Positions 34,345-42,366 of a stretch of 62,883 bases of DNA are shown piece after piece (within the stretch, counting starts at the first letter, position 1; each line of letters starts with the position of its first letter). The DNA is from JBBDXA01 sp040902585 (lineage in GTDB: Bacteria > Planctomycetota > Phycisphaerae > Phycisphaerales > Phycisphaeraceae), in contig JBBDXA010000249.1 of NCBI GenBank assembly GCA_040902585.1, forward strand, positions 1 to 62,883. The letters are read 5' to 3'. The notes under the pieces were generated by a model. The model ran no database searches. It saw nothing but the letters and a program-made list of their open reading frames with translations, and was not told the DNA's origin. The translations under genes were made by a program, and so were the position numbers.

Positions 34345-35874
34345 ATGCCTTCCGCACCCGCATCCCGTTCACTCACCGCGCTCGACCCTTCGTCGGGAGC
34401 CTCGACCGTACCCCCGCCGCGCCGCAAGTGGCTCACGCGCATCGGCCTGCCCGCGGCGATCCTTCTCATCACGCTCGCGCTCGTCGCCTACGCCGCCCGC
34501 GATGTCCTGCTGCCCGCGCGATCGGTCCAAGTCGTGCGCGTCGTGAGCAAGTCGATCGAAACATCGCTCGTCTCTTCGCAGGCATCCACGCCGGCCGGCA
34601 GCGTCGTCGTGCAGGCACCGGGCTGGGTCGAGCCGGATCCCTTCCCGATCTTCGCCTCCGCGCTGACGAGCGGCACCGTGAACGATGTCCTCGTTCTCGA
34701 AGGCCAGAGCCTGAAGAAGAATGATGTCGTCGCTCGCATGGTGCCTGATGATGCCAGGCTCGCCGCCGCCCGCGCCCAGGCCGAACTCGATCTTCGCCAT
34801 GCTGATCTCACTGCCGCCCAAACGGAGTGGGACAACCCGGTGGACAGGAATCGCGCCGTCGCCGTGGCCGAGGCGATGCTCCTTGAAGGCCGGGCCGAGC
34901 TGGCGCAGATCGATGCCCAGATCGTCGAACAACGAGCGAAACTCGCCGAAGCGGAAGTAAACTACGCGCGGCTTAAGAATCTCTCCGCCAATGCGGCCAT
35001 CGCGCTGGAAGTCGATCAGGCCCGGTTCCGGCTCGATGCCCAGAAGGCGGCCGTCGATTCCGTTCGCACCCTGCGCGGCATCGCTGACGCAAAGATCAAA
35101 CGATACGAAGCGGAACTCACTGCCGCCAAGGAAAACCTCCGCCTGCGCATCGCCGAACGCAAGGCCCTCGATACCGCCAAGGCTTCCGTCGCCGATGGCG
35201 AAGCGGCCTTGAAGGAAGCGGAGCTGCGGCTCACGCGCATGGAAGTCCTCGCTCCTGCCGACGGCATCGTGATGACGCGCCTCGCCTCGCCCGGCTCCAA
35301 GCTCATGACCGAAGGCGGTGAGGAGATGTCCGCTCACGTCGTTCACCTCTACGACCCCCGCAAGCTTCAGGTCCGCGCCGATGTGCCGCTGGGTGATGCC
35401 GCGAAAGTCGGCGTCGGTCAGCAGGCGCAGATCGTCGTCGATGTCCTGCCCGATCGTACCTTCACCGGCCGCATCACCCGCGTCGTCCATCAGGCGGACA
35501 TCGGTAAGAACACGCTCCAGGTAAAAGTCGCGATCGAAGACCCGACGAGCGACCTGAAGCCGGAGATGCTGGCGCGCGTGAAGTTCTACGCCCGGCAACA
35601 GGCGGAAACGCCCGGCAGTGAACCCGTGAAACAGACGGTTCTGCGGGCCTTCGCGCCGCAGAAGCTGTTGCAGAACGCAAAGAATGATCAGGCGGACATC
35701 TGGCTCATCGCGCCTGACGGTAGGACGGCGACAAAGCGAACGCTCCGCCTCGGCCGGGCGACGCAGGATGGGTGGATCGAAGTGGTCGAAGGCCTGAACC
35801 CCGGCGATGCGCTCATCCTCGACCCGCCCGACAACCTGCGCGAAGGCGAGCGCGTGGTGATCGCTTCGCAGTAG
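34345..35874 (+). CDS. Membrane-fusion (HlyD/MacA-type) efflux protein
   Basis: 509 residues. A single N-terminal membrane helix (LTRIGLPAAILLITLALVAY) anchors a periplasmic protein: lipoyl half (VQAPGWVEPD ... GTVNDVLVLEGQSLKKNDVV), a long coiled-coil hairpin at about 140-310, the second lipoyl half (VLAPADGIVMTRLASPGSKL), a beta-barrel (LQVRADVPLGDAAKVGVGQQ) and a membrane-proximal domain near the C-terminus. It bridges the inner-membrane ABC transporter to the outer-membrane channel. The ABC ATPase, two permeases, a lipoprotein and a TolC-type protein follow on the same strand, so the set is likely one operon. Confidence 0.93.
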   Translation: MPSAPASRSLTALDPSSGASTVPPPRRKWLTRIGLPAAILLITLALVAYAARDVLLPARSVQVVRVVSKSIETSLVSSQASTPAGSVVVQAPGWVEPDPFPIFASALTSGTVNDVLVLEGQSLKKNDVVARMVPDDARLAAARAQAELDLRHADLTAAQTEWDNPVDRNRAVAVAEAMLLEGRAELAQIDAQIVEQRAKLAEAEVNYARLKNLSANAAIALEVDQARFRLDAQKAAVDSVRTLRGIADAKIKRYEAELTAAKENLRLRIAERKALDTAKASVADGEAALKEAELRLTRMEVLAPADGIVMTRLASPGSKLMTEGGEEMSAHVVHLYDPRKLQVRADVPLGDAAKVGVGQQAQIVVDVLPDRTFTGRITRVVHQADIGKNTLQVKVAIEDPTSDLKPEMLARVKFYARQQAETPGSEPVKQTVLRAFAPQKLLQNAKNDQADIWLIAPDGRTATKRTLRLGRATQDGWIEVVEGLNPGDALILDPPDNLREGERVVIASQ

Positions 35875-35917
35875 CGTCACGCTGACCGCTTATAGCTCAT
35901 TGCTGAAAGCTTCACCC

Positions 35918-36640
35918 ATGCCTCTAATCAACTGTCACAACCTCACCAAGGAATACCGCAAGGGCGACAACGTCATCCGTCCGCTCGACGGCCTTGACCT
36001 GTCCATCGAAGCCGGCTCCTTCCTCGCCCTCATGGGCCCCAGCGGCAGCGGCAAAACCACGCTGCTCAACATGATCGCCGGCATCGATCAGCCCACCTCC
36101 GGCAAGCTCATCATCGACGGCCAGGACATCGGCACGCTCTCGCGCAGCAGGCTCGCCGCGTGGCGCTCGAAATACATCGGCTACGTCTTTCAGCTTTACA
36201 ACCTGGTCCCCGTCCTGACCGCTTACGAGAACATCGAACTCCCCCTGCTCCTGCACAAGATGTCGCGCAAAGAGCGGCACCAGCGCGTCGCCACCGCCCT
36301 CGATCTCGTCAGCCTCACCGATCGCCACGATCACTACCCGCGCCAGCTCTCCGGCGGACAGGAGCAACGCGTCGCCATCGCTCGCGCAATCGTCACCGAG
36401 CCGACCATCATCGTGGCCGACGAACCCACCGGCGATCTCGACAAGCCTTCGGCCCTTTCCATCATGCACCTGCTCACACGCCTGAACAAAGACCTGGGCA
36501 AGACGCTCATCATGGTGACGCATGATCCAAAAACCGCCGAGTTCGCCGACCTGACGCTGCACCTGGAAAAGGGCAAGCTCGTCGAGGCGGGGGCGCATGT
36601 GGAAGAGGGTCAACTCGTTTCTCAGGAGGTGCATTCATGA
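35918..36640 (+). CDS. ABC transporter ATPase, MacB/LolD type
   Basis: 240 residues from the ATG at 35918; an upstream TTG at 35900 in frame is less likely. Walker A GPSGSGKTT, VFQLYNLVPVLTAYENIELP Q-loop region, signature LSGGQEQR, Walker B IIVADEPTGDLD, and VTHDPKTAEFAD switch histidine are intact. The EPTGDLD and Q-N-L-V-P patterns are those of MacB/LolD/FtsE ATPases that act with FtsX-type permeases rather than with classical pumps. The stop overlaps the ATG of the first permease (ATGA), so translation is coupled. Energy would be passed mechanically to the tripartite assembly. Confidence 0.95.
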   Translation: MPLINCHNLTKEYRKGDNVIRPLDGLDLSIEAGSFLALMGPSGSGKTTLLNMIAGIDQPTSGKLIIDGQDIGTLSRSRLAAWRSKYIGYVFQLYNLVPVLTAYENIELPLLLHKMSRKERHQRVATALDLVSLTDRHDHYPRQLSGGQEQRVAIARAIVTEPTIIVADEPTGDLDKPSALSIMHLLTRLNKDLGKTLIMVTHDPKTAEFADLTLHLEKGKLVEAGAHVEEGQLVSQEVHS

Positions 36641-37788
36641 TCGCCCCACGCTACATCCCGCTCATTCTCAAGCAGATCATCCGCCGCCCCGCGCGCACGC
36701 TGCTCACGCTCGGCGGCGTGGCGGTCGCCATGTTCCTTTTCGTTGCCGTGCAATCCATGCAGCGCGGCGTCGCCGTCGCCACCGAACAGTCAGCCGAGGA
36801 CAACACGCTCGTCGTCTACCGCGAGGATCGCTACTGCCCGTTCACCAGCAAGCTGCCGGAGTACTACCTGCCCAAGATCGAGCAGATCGCCGGCGTCAAG
36901 AGCGTCACACCGATGAAGGTCATCGTGAACAACTGCCGCGCAAGCCTGGATGTGGTCACCTTCCGCGGCGTACCGAAGGATAACTTCATCGCCCAGTACG
37001 TGCCGCACTTCACCATCCTCGAAGGCTCCGCCGAAGAGTGGGGTAAACGCAGCGATGCCGCCCTGCTCGGCGAGACGCTGGCCCGTCGTCGCGGCCTGAA
37101 AATAGGCGACCGCTTCGACGCGGCAGGCGTCGTCTCCTATGTCGCGGGCATCGTGCGCAGCGATGAACCACAGGATCAGAATGTCGCCTACGTCCATCTG
37201 GATTTTCTTCAGCAGACCGTCGATCGCAAGCTCGGCATCGTCACGCAGTTCAATGTGAAGGTCGACAACCCGCGCCAGATGACCGAAGTCGCCGCGGCGA
37301 TCGATGAAGCGTTTCGTTTCGCAGAAAGCCCCACCGCCACGCGCAGCGAAAAGGCATTCGTCGCCCAGGCCGCGAGCGACATCATTGAGCTCGTGGGCTT
37401 CGCGAAGTATCTCGGGTGGGGTTGCCTCGTGGCGGTCCTCGCGCTGGTGGGCAACGCGATCGTGCTTGCCGTGCAGGATCGCATCAAGGAACACGCGATC
37501 CTTCAGACGCTCGGCTACAACGGCTCGCTGCTGGGCCGACTCATCATCACCGAAGGCGTCGCGCTCGGCCTCGTCGGCGGAGCGCTCGGCACGCTCGGCG
37601 CGCTGGGCGTCATCGAGTACGGCCAGTACTCGCTCTCCATCGACGGCCTGAGCATTCCCATCCAGGCGGATATCACGCTGCTGGGCATGGGTCTGCTCAT
37701 CGCCGTCGGCTTAGGCATCGTCGCAGGCCTTGTGCCCGCATGGCAGGCCTCGCGAAGGACGATCGCCACCTGCTTCCGCGCGGTGTAG
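36637..37788 (+). CDS. FtsX/MacB-type permease, first copy
   Basis: 383 residues. One N-terminal helix (RTLLTLGGVAVAMFLFVAV), a periplasmic domain of about 230 residues (MacB-PCD-like, with YCPFTSKLPEYYLPKIEQIA, LLGETLARRRGLKIGD), then three helices at the C-terminus (CLVAVLALVGNAIVLAVQDR with IKEHAILQTLGY, LLGRLIITEGVALGLVGGAL, ITLLGMGLLIAVGLGIVAGL). The motif EHAILQTLGY is the coupling helix typical of FtsX domains. Its start overlaps the ATPase stop by 4 bases. It forms, with the second permease, a likely heterodimer. Confidence 0.92.
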   Translation: MIAPRYIPLILKQIIRRPARTLLTLGGVAVAMFLFVAVQSMQRGVAVATEQSAEDNTLVVYREDRYCPFTSKLPEYYLPKIEQIAGVKSVTPMKVIVNNCRASLDVVTFRGVPKDNFIAQYVPHFTILEGSAEEWGKRSDAALLGETLARRRGLKIGDRFDAAGVVSYVAGIVRSDEPQDQNVAYVHLDFLQQTVDRKLGIVTQFNVKVDNPRQMTEVAAAIDEAFRFAESPTATRSEKAFVAQAASDIIELVGFAKYLGWGCLVAVLALVGNAIVLAVQDRIKEHAILQTLGYNGSLLGRLIITEGVALGLVGGALGTLGALGVIEYGQYSLSIDGLSIPIQADITLLGMGLLIAVGLGIVAGLVPAWQASRRTIATCFRAV

Positions 37789-37800
37789 CGCGGCAACGAC

Positions 37801-37873
37801 GGGTGCCACGGGTCGGCGAGGTCCGCCGANNNNNNNNNNTCTCGTCGGCAGACCTCCGTGACCCGTGGCACCC
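37801..37873. repeat. Palindromic element family B, copy 4, broken by a gap
   Basis: GGGTGCCACGGGTCGGCGAG and, inverted, CTCCGTGACCCGTGGCACCC. The centre is ten N (37830-37839), so the loop of the palindrome was not assembled. It lies between the two permease genes. Confidence 0.85.
37830..37839. other. Assembly gap (10 N)
   Basis: Ten N exactly in the centre of a family B palindrome. The break is probably caused by the repeat, and the true loop length is unknown. Confidence 0.85.
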
Positions 37874-37874
37874 C

Positions 37875-37921
37875 ACTCGGAACTCGGAACTCGGAACCCT
37901 GAACCCGCAACCTGGAACCCC
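37875..37921. repeat. Degenerate short tandem tract (GGAACTC-like)
   Basis: CTCGGAACTCGGAACTCGGA continues as ACCCTGAACCCGCAACCTGGAACCC just before the second permease start. Similar tracts occur at about 5843-5886 (GAGGGAA type), 39098-39127 (GGATTGC type) and 62183-62219 (GGACTCG type), all between genes. Confidence 0.7.
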
Positions 37922-39088
37922 ATGCCCCTCCCCTTCGAATATGCCGTCCGCAACCTCGGCCGCTCGCCGCTAAGACTGTTCATCAGCGTCGCCGGCAGCG
38001 CCTTGGTCGTGCTGCTCATGATCGCCGCCGCGGCCTTTGTGCGCGGCATGGAAACCAGCCTGCGCGACAGCGGCTCGCGCGATAACGCCATCCTCCTCGG
38101 CGCGGGCAGTGAAGAGAGCATCGAACGCAGCGAGATCAAGTCCAGCGTCGCCACCCAGGCCGTCGCCAGCATCCCCGGCATCAAGACCCACCTTGACGTG
38201 CCCTTCGTCTCGCCTGAGATTCACATGGCGCTGACCGTCGGACTGACGCGCGAGGAGGTGTCCACCGCGCAGGCTGTGGTGCGCGGCGTATCGCCCGAAG
38301 CCTTTCTTGTTCATCCACAGGTGCGCATCACCGCGGGCCGGGCGATGAATCAGGGCAACGATGAAATCATCGTCGGCAAGCTCGCCGCCACGCGACTGGG
38401 TCTGACGCAGCAGCAGCTGGCCGTGGGCAACAAGCTCTGGTTCGACGACAAGGAGTGGACCATCGTCGGGCGATTCGAAGCCCCCGGCACCGTGATGGAT
38501 GCGGAAATCTGGGCGCCGATCAATGACATCAAAGTCACCGCCAAGCGCGACACGATTTCCTGCGTGGTGCTCACGCTCGATGAAGGCGGGGAGTACGAGG
38601 ATGTGGAAGTGTTCGCCGCGTCGCGCGTGGACCTGGAACTCGTCGCCCTGCGCGAGACCGACTACTACCACAAACTCGTCGCGTTCTACCAGCCGGTACG
38701 GGTGATGATCTGGATCACCGCCATCCTCATCGCCATCGGCGGCGTGTTCGGCGGACTCAACACGATGTATGCCGCGTTCAGCGCCCGAGTGCGCGAGATC
38801 GGCATGCTCCAGTCGCTGGGCTACTCGCGCCGGGCGATCGTGTGGAGCTTCATGCAGGAGAGCACGCTGGCCGCGGCGACGGGCGCGCTGATCGCCGCGG
38901 GACTGAGCCTGATCGTCTTTCAGAACATGGCGGTGAAGTTTTCGATGGGCGCGTTCAGCCTGGTGATGGACGCGCCGACGCTGCTCATCGGCCTGGGCGC
39001 GGGGCTGCTGCTGGGCATCTTCGGCGCGTTGCCCCCGGCGGCCCGATGCCTGAAGATGCCGATCACCACGGCGCTGAAGGCGGCGTGA
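37922..39088 (+). CDS. FtsX/MacB-type permease, second copy
   Basis: 388 residues from the ATG at 37922; the frame extends back to 37865 through tandem-repeat DNA. Same architecture as the first permease: N-terminal helix (RLFISVAGSALVVLLMIAAA), periplasmic domain with MNQGNDEIIVGKLAATRLGL and a DDKEWTIVGRFEAPG strand set, then three helices (VMIWITAILIAIGGVFGGLN, STLAAATGALIAAGLSLIVF, LLIGLGAGLLLGIFGALPPA). FtsX coupling motif REIGMLQSLGYSRRAI is present. The two permeases differ enough to be separate heterodimer partners. The stop is followed by an imperfect hairpin (39137-39166). Confidence 0.92.
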   Translation: MPLPFEYAVRNLGRSPLRLFISVAGSALVVLLMIAAAAFVRGMETSLRDSGSRDNAILLGAGSEESIERSEIKSSVATQAVASIPGIKTHLDVPFVSPEIHMALTVGLTREEVSTAQAVVRGVSPEAFLVHPQVRITAGRAMNQGNDEIIVGKLAATRLGLTQQQLAVGNKLWFDDKEWTIVGRFEAPGTVMDAEIWAPINDIKVTAKRDTISCVVLTLDEGGEYEDVEVFAASRVDLELVALRETDYYHKLVAFYQPVRVMIWITAILIAIGGVFGGLNTMYAAFSARVREIGMLQSLGYSRRAIVWSFMQESTLAAATGALIAAGLSLIVFQNMAVKFSMGAFSLVMDAPTLLIGLGAGLLLGIFGALPPAARCLKMPITTALKAA

Positions 39089-39136
39089 AGCAATTGCGGA
39101 ACGTGGATTGCGGATTGCGGATTGTGACGTAAAAAG

Positions 39137-39166
39137 CCCGATGGCGAGGTCTGCCGAGCCGTCGGG
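39137..39166. repeat. Imperfect hairpin after second permease
   Basis: CCCGATGGC and GCCGTCGGG can pair (one G-T) around a 12-base loop, with AAAAA on the left. Polarity would suit a minus-strand terminator, but no minus-strand gene is near. Possibly a transcript-processing hairpin inside the efflux operon. Confidence 0.4.
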
Positions 39167-39212
39167 GTAACTCGGATGAACTTTCACTCGAACCCATTCA
39201 AAGGAACACGAC

Positions 39213-39749
39213 ATGCGAACCATGACAACCACTCTGATGATCCTGATCGCCATTGCCCTGACCGGCTGCGGCAAGAGCGAAGGCCCCGGCGCGAACGGCC
39301 CGAGCGCGAAGCTGCCCGAAGGCTTGATGCTCGCGGCTGCGCCGGGCGATGCGAAGAATCTGATCGACGTGAAGGCGACCGCGAAGGAAGGCGATGTGGT
39401 CACGATCAAGGCAGTGGTCGGCGGGACGATGAAGCCGTTCGTCGAGAACCGCGCGATCGTGCAGGTGATCGATCCCAGCCAGCAGTCCTGCCGGGACATT
39501 CCGGGCGATACCTGCCCGACGCCGTGGGACTACTGCTGCGTGCCACAGGAGGAGTTGACGAAGAACATGGCGACGATCCAGGTCGTCGATGCCGCCGGCC
39601 AGCCGCTGAAGATCGCGTTCGATCAGGCCAAGGCGCTCAAGCCGCTCGATGAAATCATCGTCACCGGCAAGGTCGGCCCGCGCCCGGACCCCAACGTGCT
39701 CGTCATCAACGTCACAGGCATTTACATCAGCGGCACGCGGATGAAGTAA
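39213..39749 (+). CDS. Lipoprotein of the efflux operon
   Basis: 178 residues, ATG at 39213 with AAAGGA about 8 bases before. Lipobox LTGC after a 15-residue hydrophobic stretch. The mature part has a beta-rich OB-like look: VKATAKEGDVVTIKAVVGGT, NRAIVQVIDPSQQSC, then LDEIIVTGKVGPRPD. Cysteines occur in SCRDIPGDTCPTPWDYCC. Similar lipoproteins next to MacB/FtsX-type systems are seen in Planctomycetota, but I do not know their function. Cysteines may bind metal or form disulfides. Confidence 0.78.
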   Translation: MRTMTTTLMILIAIALTGCGKSEGPGANGPSAKLPEGLMLAAAPGDAKNLIDVKATAKEGDVVTIKAVVGGTMKPFVENRAIVQVIDPSQQSCRDIPGDTCPTPWDYCCVPQEELTKNMATIQVVDAAGQPLKIAFDQAKALKPLDEIIVTGKVGPRPDPNVLVINVTGIYISGTRMK

Positions 39750-39808
39750 TTCAACTCGCACCATGATTCTGCGAGCAGATACATGGCACGACACACGACC
39801 ACCCTCTT

Positions 39809-41182
39809 ATGCAGAAACTCCTTTTCATCCTGATTCTCTGCCTCGCCTCACTCGCCGGCTGCACGCCTTCGCCGCTGAGTGACAGTTGGCTGCCGCCGCG
39901 CGCACTGGGGCGGGACATCGGCACGTTCAAGCCGCCGCGTTTGTCGGAAATGAATGTGCCGGCGGAAGAGGCGATCGCGGCGAATCAACCGCGCACGCTT
40001 GTTGAACCCACGGGCGAGCTGCGACTGGGTGATGCGTTGACACTCGCGCTTCTTCACAACCCCGATCTGGCAACGGTTGCCTACGACGTGCGCGCCAGTG
40101 AAGCCCGGCGGATTCAGGCCGGCCTTCCTCCCAATCCTTCCATCGGCATCATGCTCAACCAGTTCGGCGGACAGGATGAGCTTCGCGGCTTCCGCGGCGC
40201 GGAGACGTCGCTGCGATTCAGCCAGCTCATTGAAACCGCTGGCAAACTCACCCGCCGGGTCGAACTCGCCCGCGCGGATCAAAGGCTGGCGGCGTGGGAC
40301 TATGAAACGAAACGACTCGCGCTCTTCGCGCAGGCGACGCAACGCTTTGTCGAAGTGCTCGCCGCGCAGGAGCGCGTGGCCCTGGCGCGGGAAAGCCTGA
40401 CGCTGGCGGAGCAGACATTGACCATCATTGATGATCGCGTGAAACAGGGTGTGGCCGCGCCGGTGGATCGCGACAAGGCCAAGGTGCGATTCTCCACCGA
40501 GCGCATCGCTTTGGCGCGGGCCGGGCGATCGCTTGCGTCGAGCAAACATCAGCTTGCCGCGACGTGGGGCAGCGCCTCGCCGAAGTTCGCATCCGTCATC
40601 GGTGACCTTACGCCTTCGCCCGCGCTGCCTTCACTTGAATCACTCGCCAGCGCGGCCGGCGATCATCCCGACATCGCGCGGTGGGATGACGAAATTACCC
40701 AGCGCCGCGCCGCCCTCGCGCTCGCTCGCGCCAAACGCATTCCCGATGTCACCGCCTCCGCCGGCGTGATGCGCATGAACGACGTGGATGAAACCGTCTT
40801 TCTCGCCGAGTTGATGATCCCCCTGCCCCTCTTCGACCGCAACCAGGGCGGCATTCTCGAAGCGGTGTACAGCCTCGGCAAGGCGAAGCAGCAGCAGGCG
40901 GCCGCGAAGGCGACGCTCCAGGCTGCGCTCGCGCGGGCCTATCACGAAGTGGCTGCGTCACAGGAGGAAGCCGCGATCCTGCGCGACGAAACACTGCCTT
41001 CATCCAAAGCCTCGCTGGACGCCTCGCAGGATGCCTTCCGTAATGGCAAAGTGACTTATCTCGATGTACTTGATGCTCAGCGGACGTATGTTGAAGTGAA
41101 GACGCAACTCGTCGATGCGCAGGCGGCGGCGCACAGCGGCGCAGCGATGATTGAAGGGTTGACGGGGCGGGCGCTGAAGTGA
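39809..41182 (+). CDS. TolC/CusC-family outer-membrane efflux channel
   Basis: 457 residues. Lipoprotein signal MQKLLFILILCLASLAGC (lipobox LAGC). Two outer-membrane efflux repeats: LGDALTLALLHNPDLATVAY, RAGLPPNPSIGIMLNQ-like first repeat, coiled-coil LARESLTLAEQTLTIIDDRV with GVAAPVDRDKAKVRF, and the second repeat AALALARAKRIPDVTASAGV with LMIPLPLFDRNQGGI and FRNGKVTYLDVLDAQRTYVE. Lipid anchoring and the DRNQG motif fit the CusC/CzcC/NodT subgroup, which often exports metals or toxic compounds. It completes the tripartite system of this operon. Confidence 0.93.
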   Translation: MQKLLFILILCLASLAGCTPSPLSDSWLPPRALGRDIGTFKPPRLSEMNVPAEEAIAANQPRTLVEPTGELRLGDALTLALLHNPDLATVAYDVRASEARRIQAGLPPNPSIGIMLNQFGGQDELRGFRGAETSLRFSQLIETAGKLTRRVELARADQRLAAWDYETKRLALFAQATQRFVEVLAAQERVALARESLTLAEQTLTIIDDRVKQGVAAPVDRDKAKVRFSTERIALARAGRSLASSKHQLAATWGSASPKFASVIGDLTPSPALPSLESLASAAGDHPDIARWDDEITQRRAALALARAKRIPDVTASAGVMRMNDVDETVFLAELMIPLPLFDRNQGGILEAVYSLGKAKQQQAAAKATLQAALARAYHEVAASQEEAAILRDETLPSSKASLDASQDAFRNGKVTYLDVLDAQRTYVEVKTQLVDAQAAAHSGAAMIEGLTGRALK

Positions 41183-41197
41183 GATCGCGGAGTGCGA

Positions 41198-41210
41198 AGC
41201 CGCAAGCGGC
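41198..41210. repeat. Family C element, half copy
   Basis: AGCCGCAAGCGGC, the right arm of the palindrome at 30629, lies in the convergent gap between the TolC-type and NHL genes. Confidence 0.5.
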
Positions 41211-41212
41211 GA

Positions 41213-42217
41213 TCAATAGTTCGTCACCTTGAGAATGCGATGGTTGTAGCTGTCCACCACCCACAGCGAACCATCGCGATGCACCGTCACGCCGTGCGGC
41301 CGGGCCAGGCCTTTGATCGCCAGCGTCGAAAGCATTCCTGTCTTCGCGTCGTACTTGCGGATCAGGTTGTTCTCCGCGTCAGCGATGATGATGTTGTCCT
41401 CGAGATCGACGCAAAGATGTTTCGGGCCGTTCATCGTGGAGGCGTTCACATCGCCATCGGCCTTGCCTGATTTGCCTGAGCCGCCCGCGACGGTCTTGAT
41501 CTTTCCATCAGGTGTGACGAGGCGCAGGGCGTGGCCGCCGCGTTCGAGGATGTAGAGGTTGCCTTTGGAATCGACGACAGCCGCGCGCGGGTCGGCGAGC
41601 GGGCTCTCCTTCGCCATCGCCCCATCCTTCGGCACGCCCTTCTGTCCATTGCCCGCAACCGTATCGACGATGCCTGTCTTCAGATTCACGCTGCGAATCC
41701 GGCGATTGCTCAGGTCGGTGATGATGAGCGTGTCGAAGGAAGAGGAGATCGCGACGCAGAAGGTGCCGTTGAACTTCGCCTTCGTCGCGAGCCCGCCGTC
41801 GCCGCCGAAGCCTTTTTCACCGGTGCCTGCGATGGTGGTGATGTGGCCGGTCTTGTGATCGACCTTGCGGATGGTGCAGTTCCAGGTGTCGGCAATGTAA
41901 AGATCGCCGGTCGGCGTCGCGACGAGGTTGTGCATGCCGTTGAAGGTCGCCTTTGCGAGTGGCCCGCCATCGCCTTTGTAGGTCTTGCTGCCATCGCCGG
42001 CGATCTGTGTGAGTTTGCCCGCAGTCTCTAACTTGTGAACGCGCCCGCCGTCGAACTCGGCGATGTAGGCGTTGCCCTTCTCATCGAAGTCGATGCCGAA
42101 GGGGGTGTTGAGCGGGTTGTCTTTCGCGCCCTTGGCGCCGTCGATGATGACGGCGACCTGCGGGGCGGCGAGAGCGGTGGAAGCAAGCAGCGCGATGCAG
42201 AGGAAGGTTCGAATCAT
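41213..42217 (-). CDS. Secreted NHL-repeat beta-propeller
   Basis: 334 residues from the ATG at 42217, which has GAGGTGATC just upstream. The signal peptide MIRTFLCIALLASTALAAPQ is followed by six NHL blades, e.g. PFGIDFDEKGNAYIAEFDGG, HNLVATPTGDLYIADTWNCT, IRKVDHKTGHITTIAGTGEK, and at the end PHGVTVHRDGSLWVVDSYNH. NHL propellers bind proteins or nucleic acids; secreted forms are numerous in Planctomycetota, without known role. A large palindrome separates it from the UDP-sugar pyrophosphorylase gene upstream. Confidence 0.9.
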   Translation of the reverse strand: MIRTFLCIALLASTALAAPQVAVIIDGAKGAKDNPLNTPFGIDFDEKGNAYIAEFDGGRVHKLETAGKLTQIAGDGSKTYKGDGGPLAKATFNGMHNLVATPTGDLYIADTWNCTIRKVDHKTGHITTIAGTGEKGFGGDGGLATKAKFNGTFCVAISSSFDTLIITDLSNRRIRSVNLKTGIVDTVAGNGQKGVPKDGAMAKESPLADPRAAVVDSKGNLYILERGGHALRLVTPDGKIKTVAGGSGKSGKADGDVNASTMNGPKHLCVDLEDNIIIADAENNLIRKYDAKTGMLSTLAIKGLARPHGVTVHRDGSLWVVDSYNHRILKVTNY

Positions 42218-42245
42218 GGGATCACCTCGACGAAACATAATGAAC

Positions 42246-42363
42246 GCGGTTAGCGGCGCGGCCGAGTCCGCGAGGCCCGCCTGTTCCGGCGTCCGCGATT
42301 CCCAGACGACGGGTGGGCCTCGCGGACTCGGCCCGACCGCTAAACGCCCGACCGCTAACCGCA
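42246..42363. repeat. Large palindromic element (family E)
   Basis: GCGGTTAGCGG ... CGGCCGAGTCCGCGAGGCCC on the left and GGGCCTCGCGGACTCGGCCC ... CCGCTAACCGC on the right, about 118 bases in all. It fills the gap between two minus-strand genes. One copy only in this window. Confidence 0.85.
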
Positions 42364-42366
42364 TGT

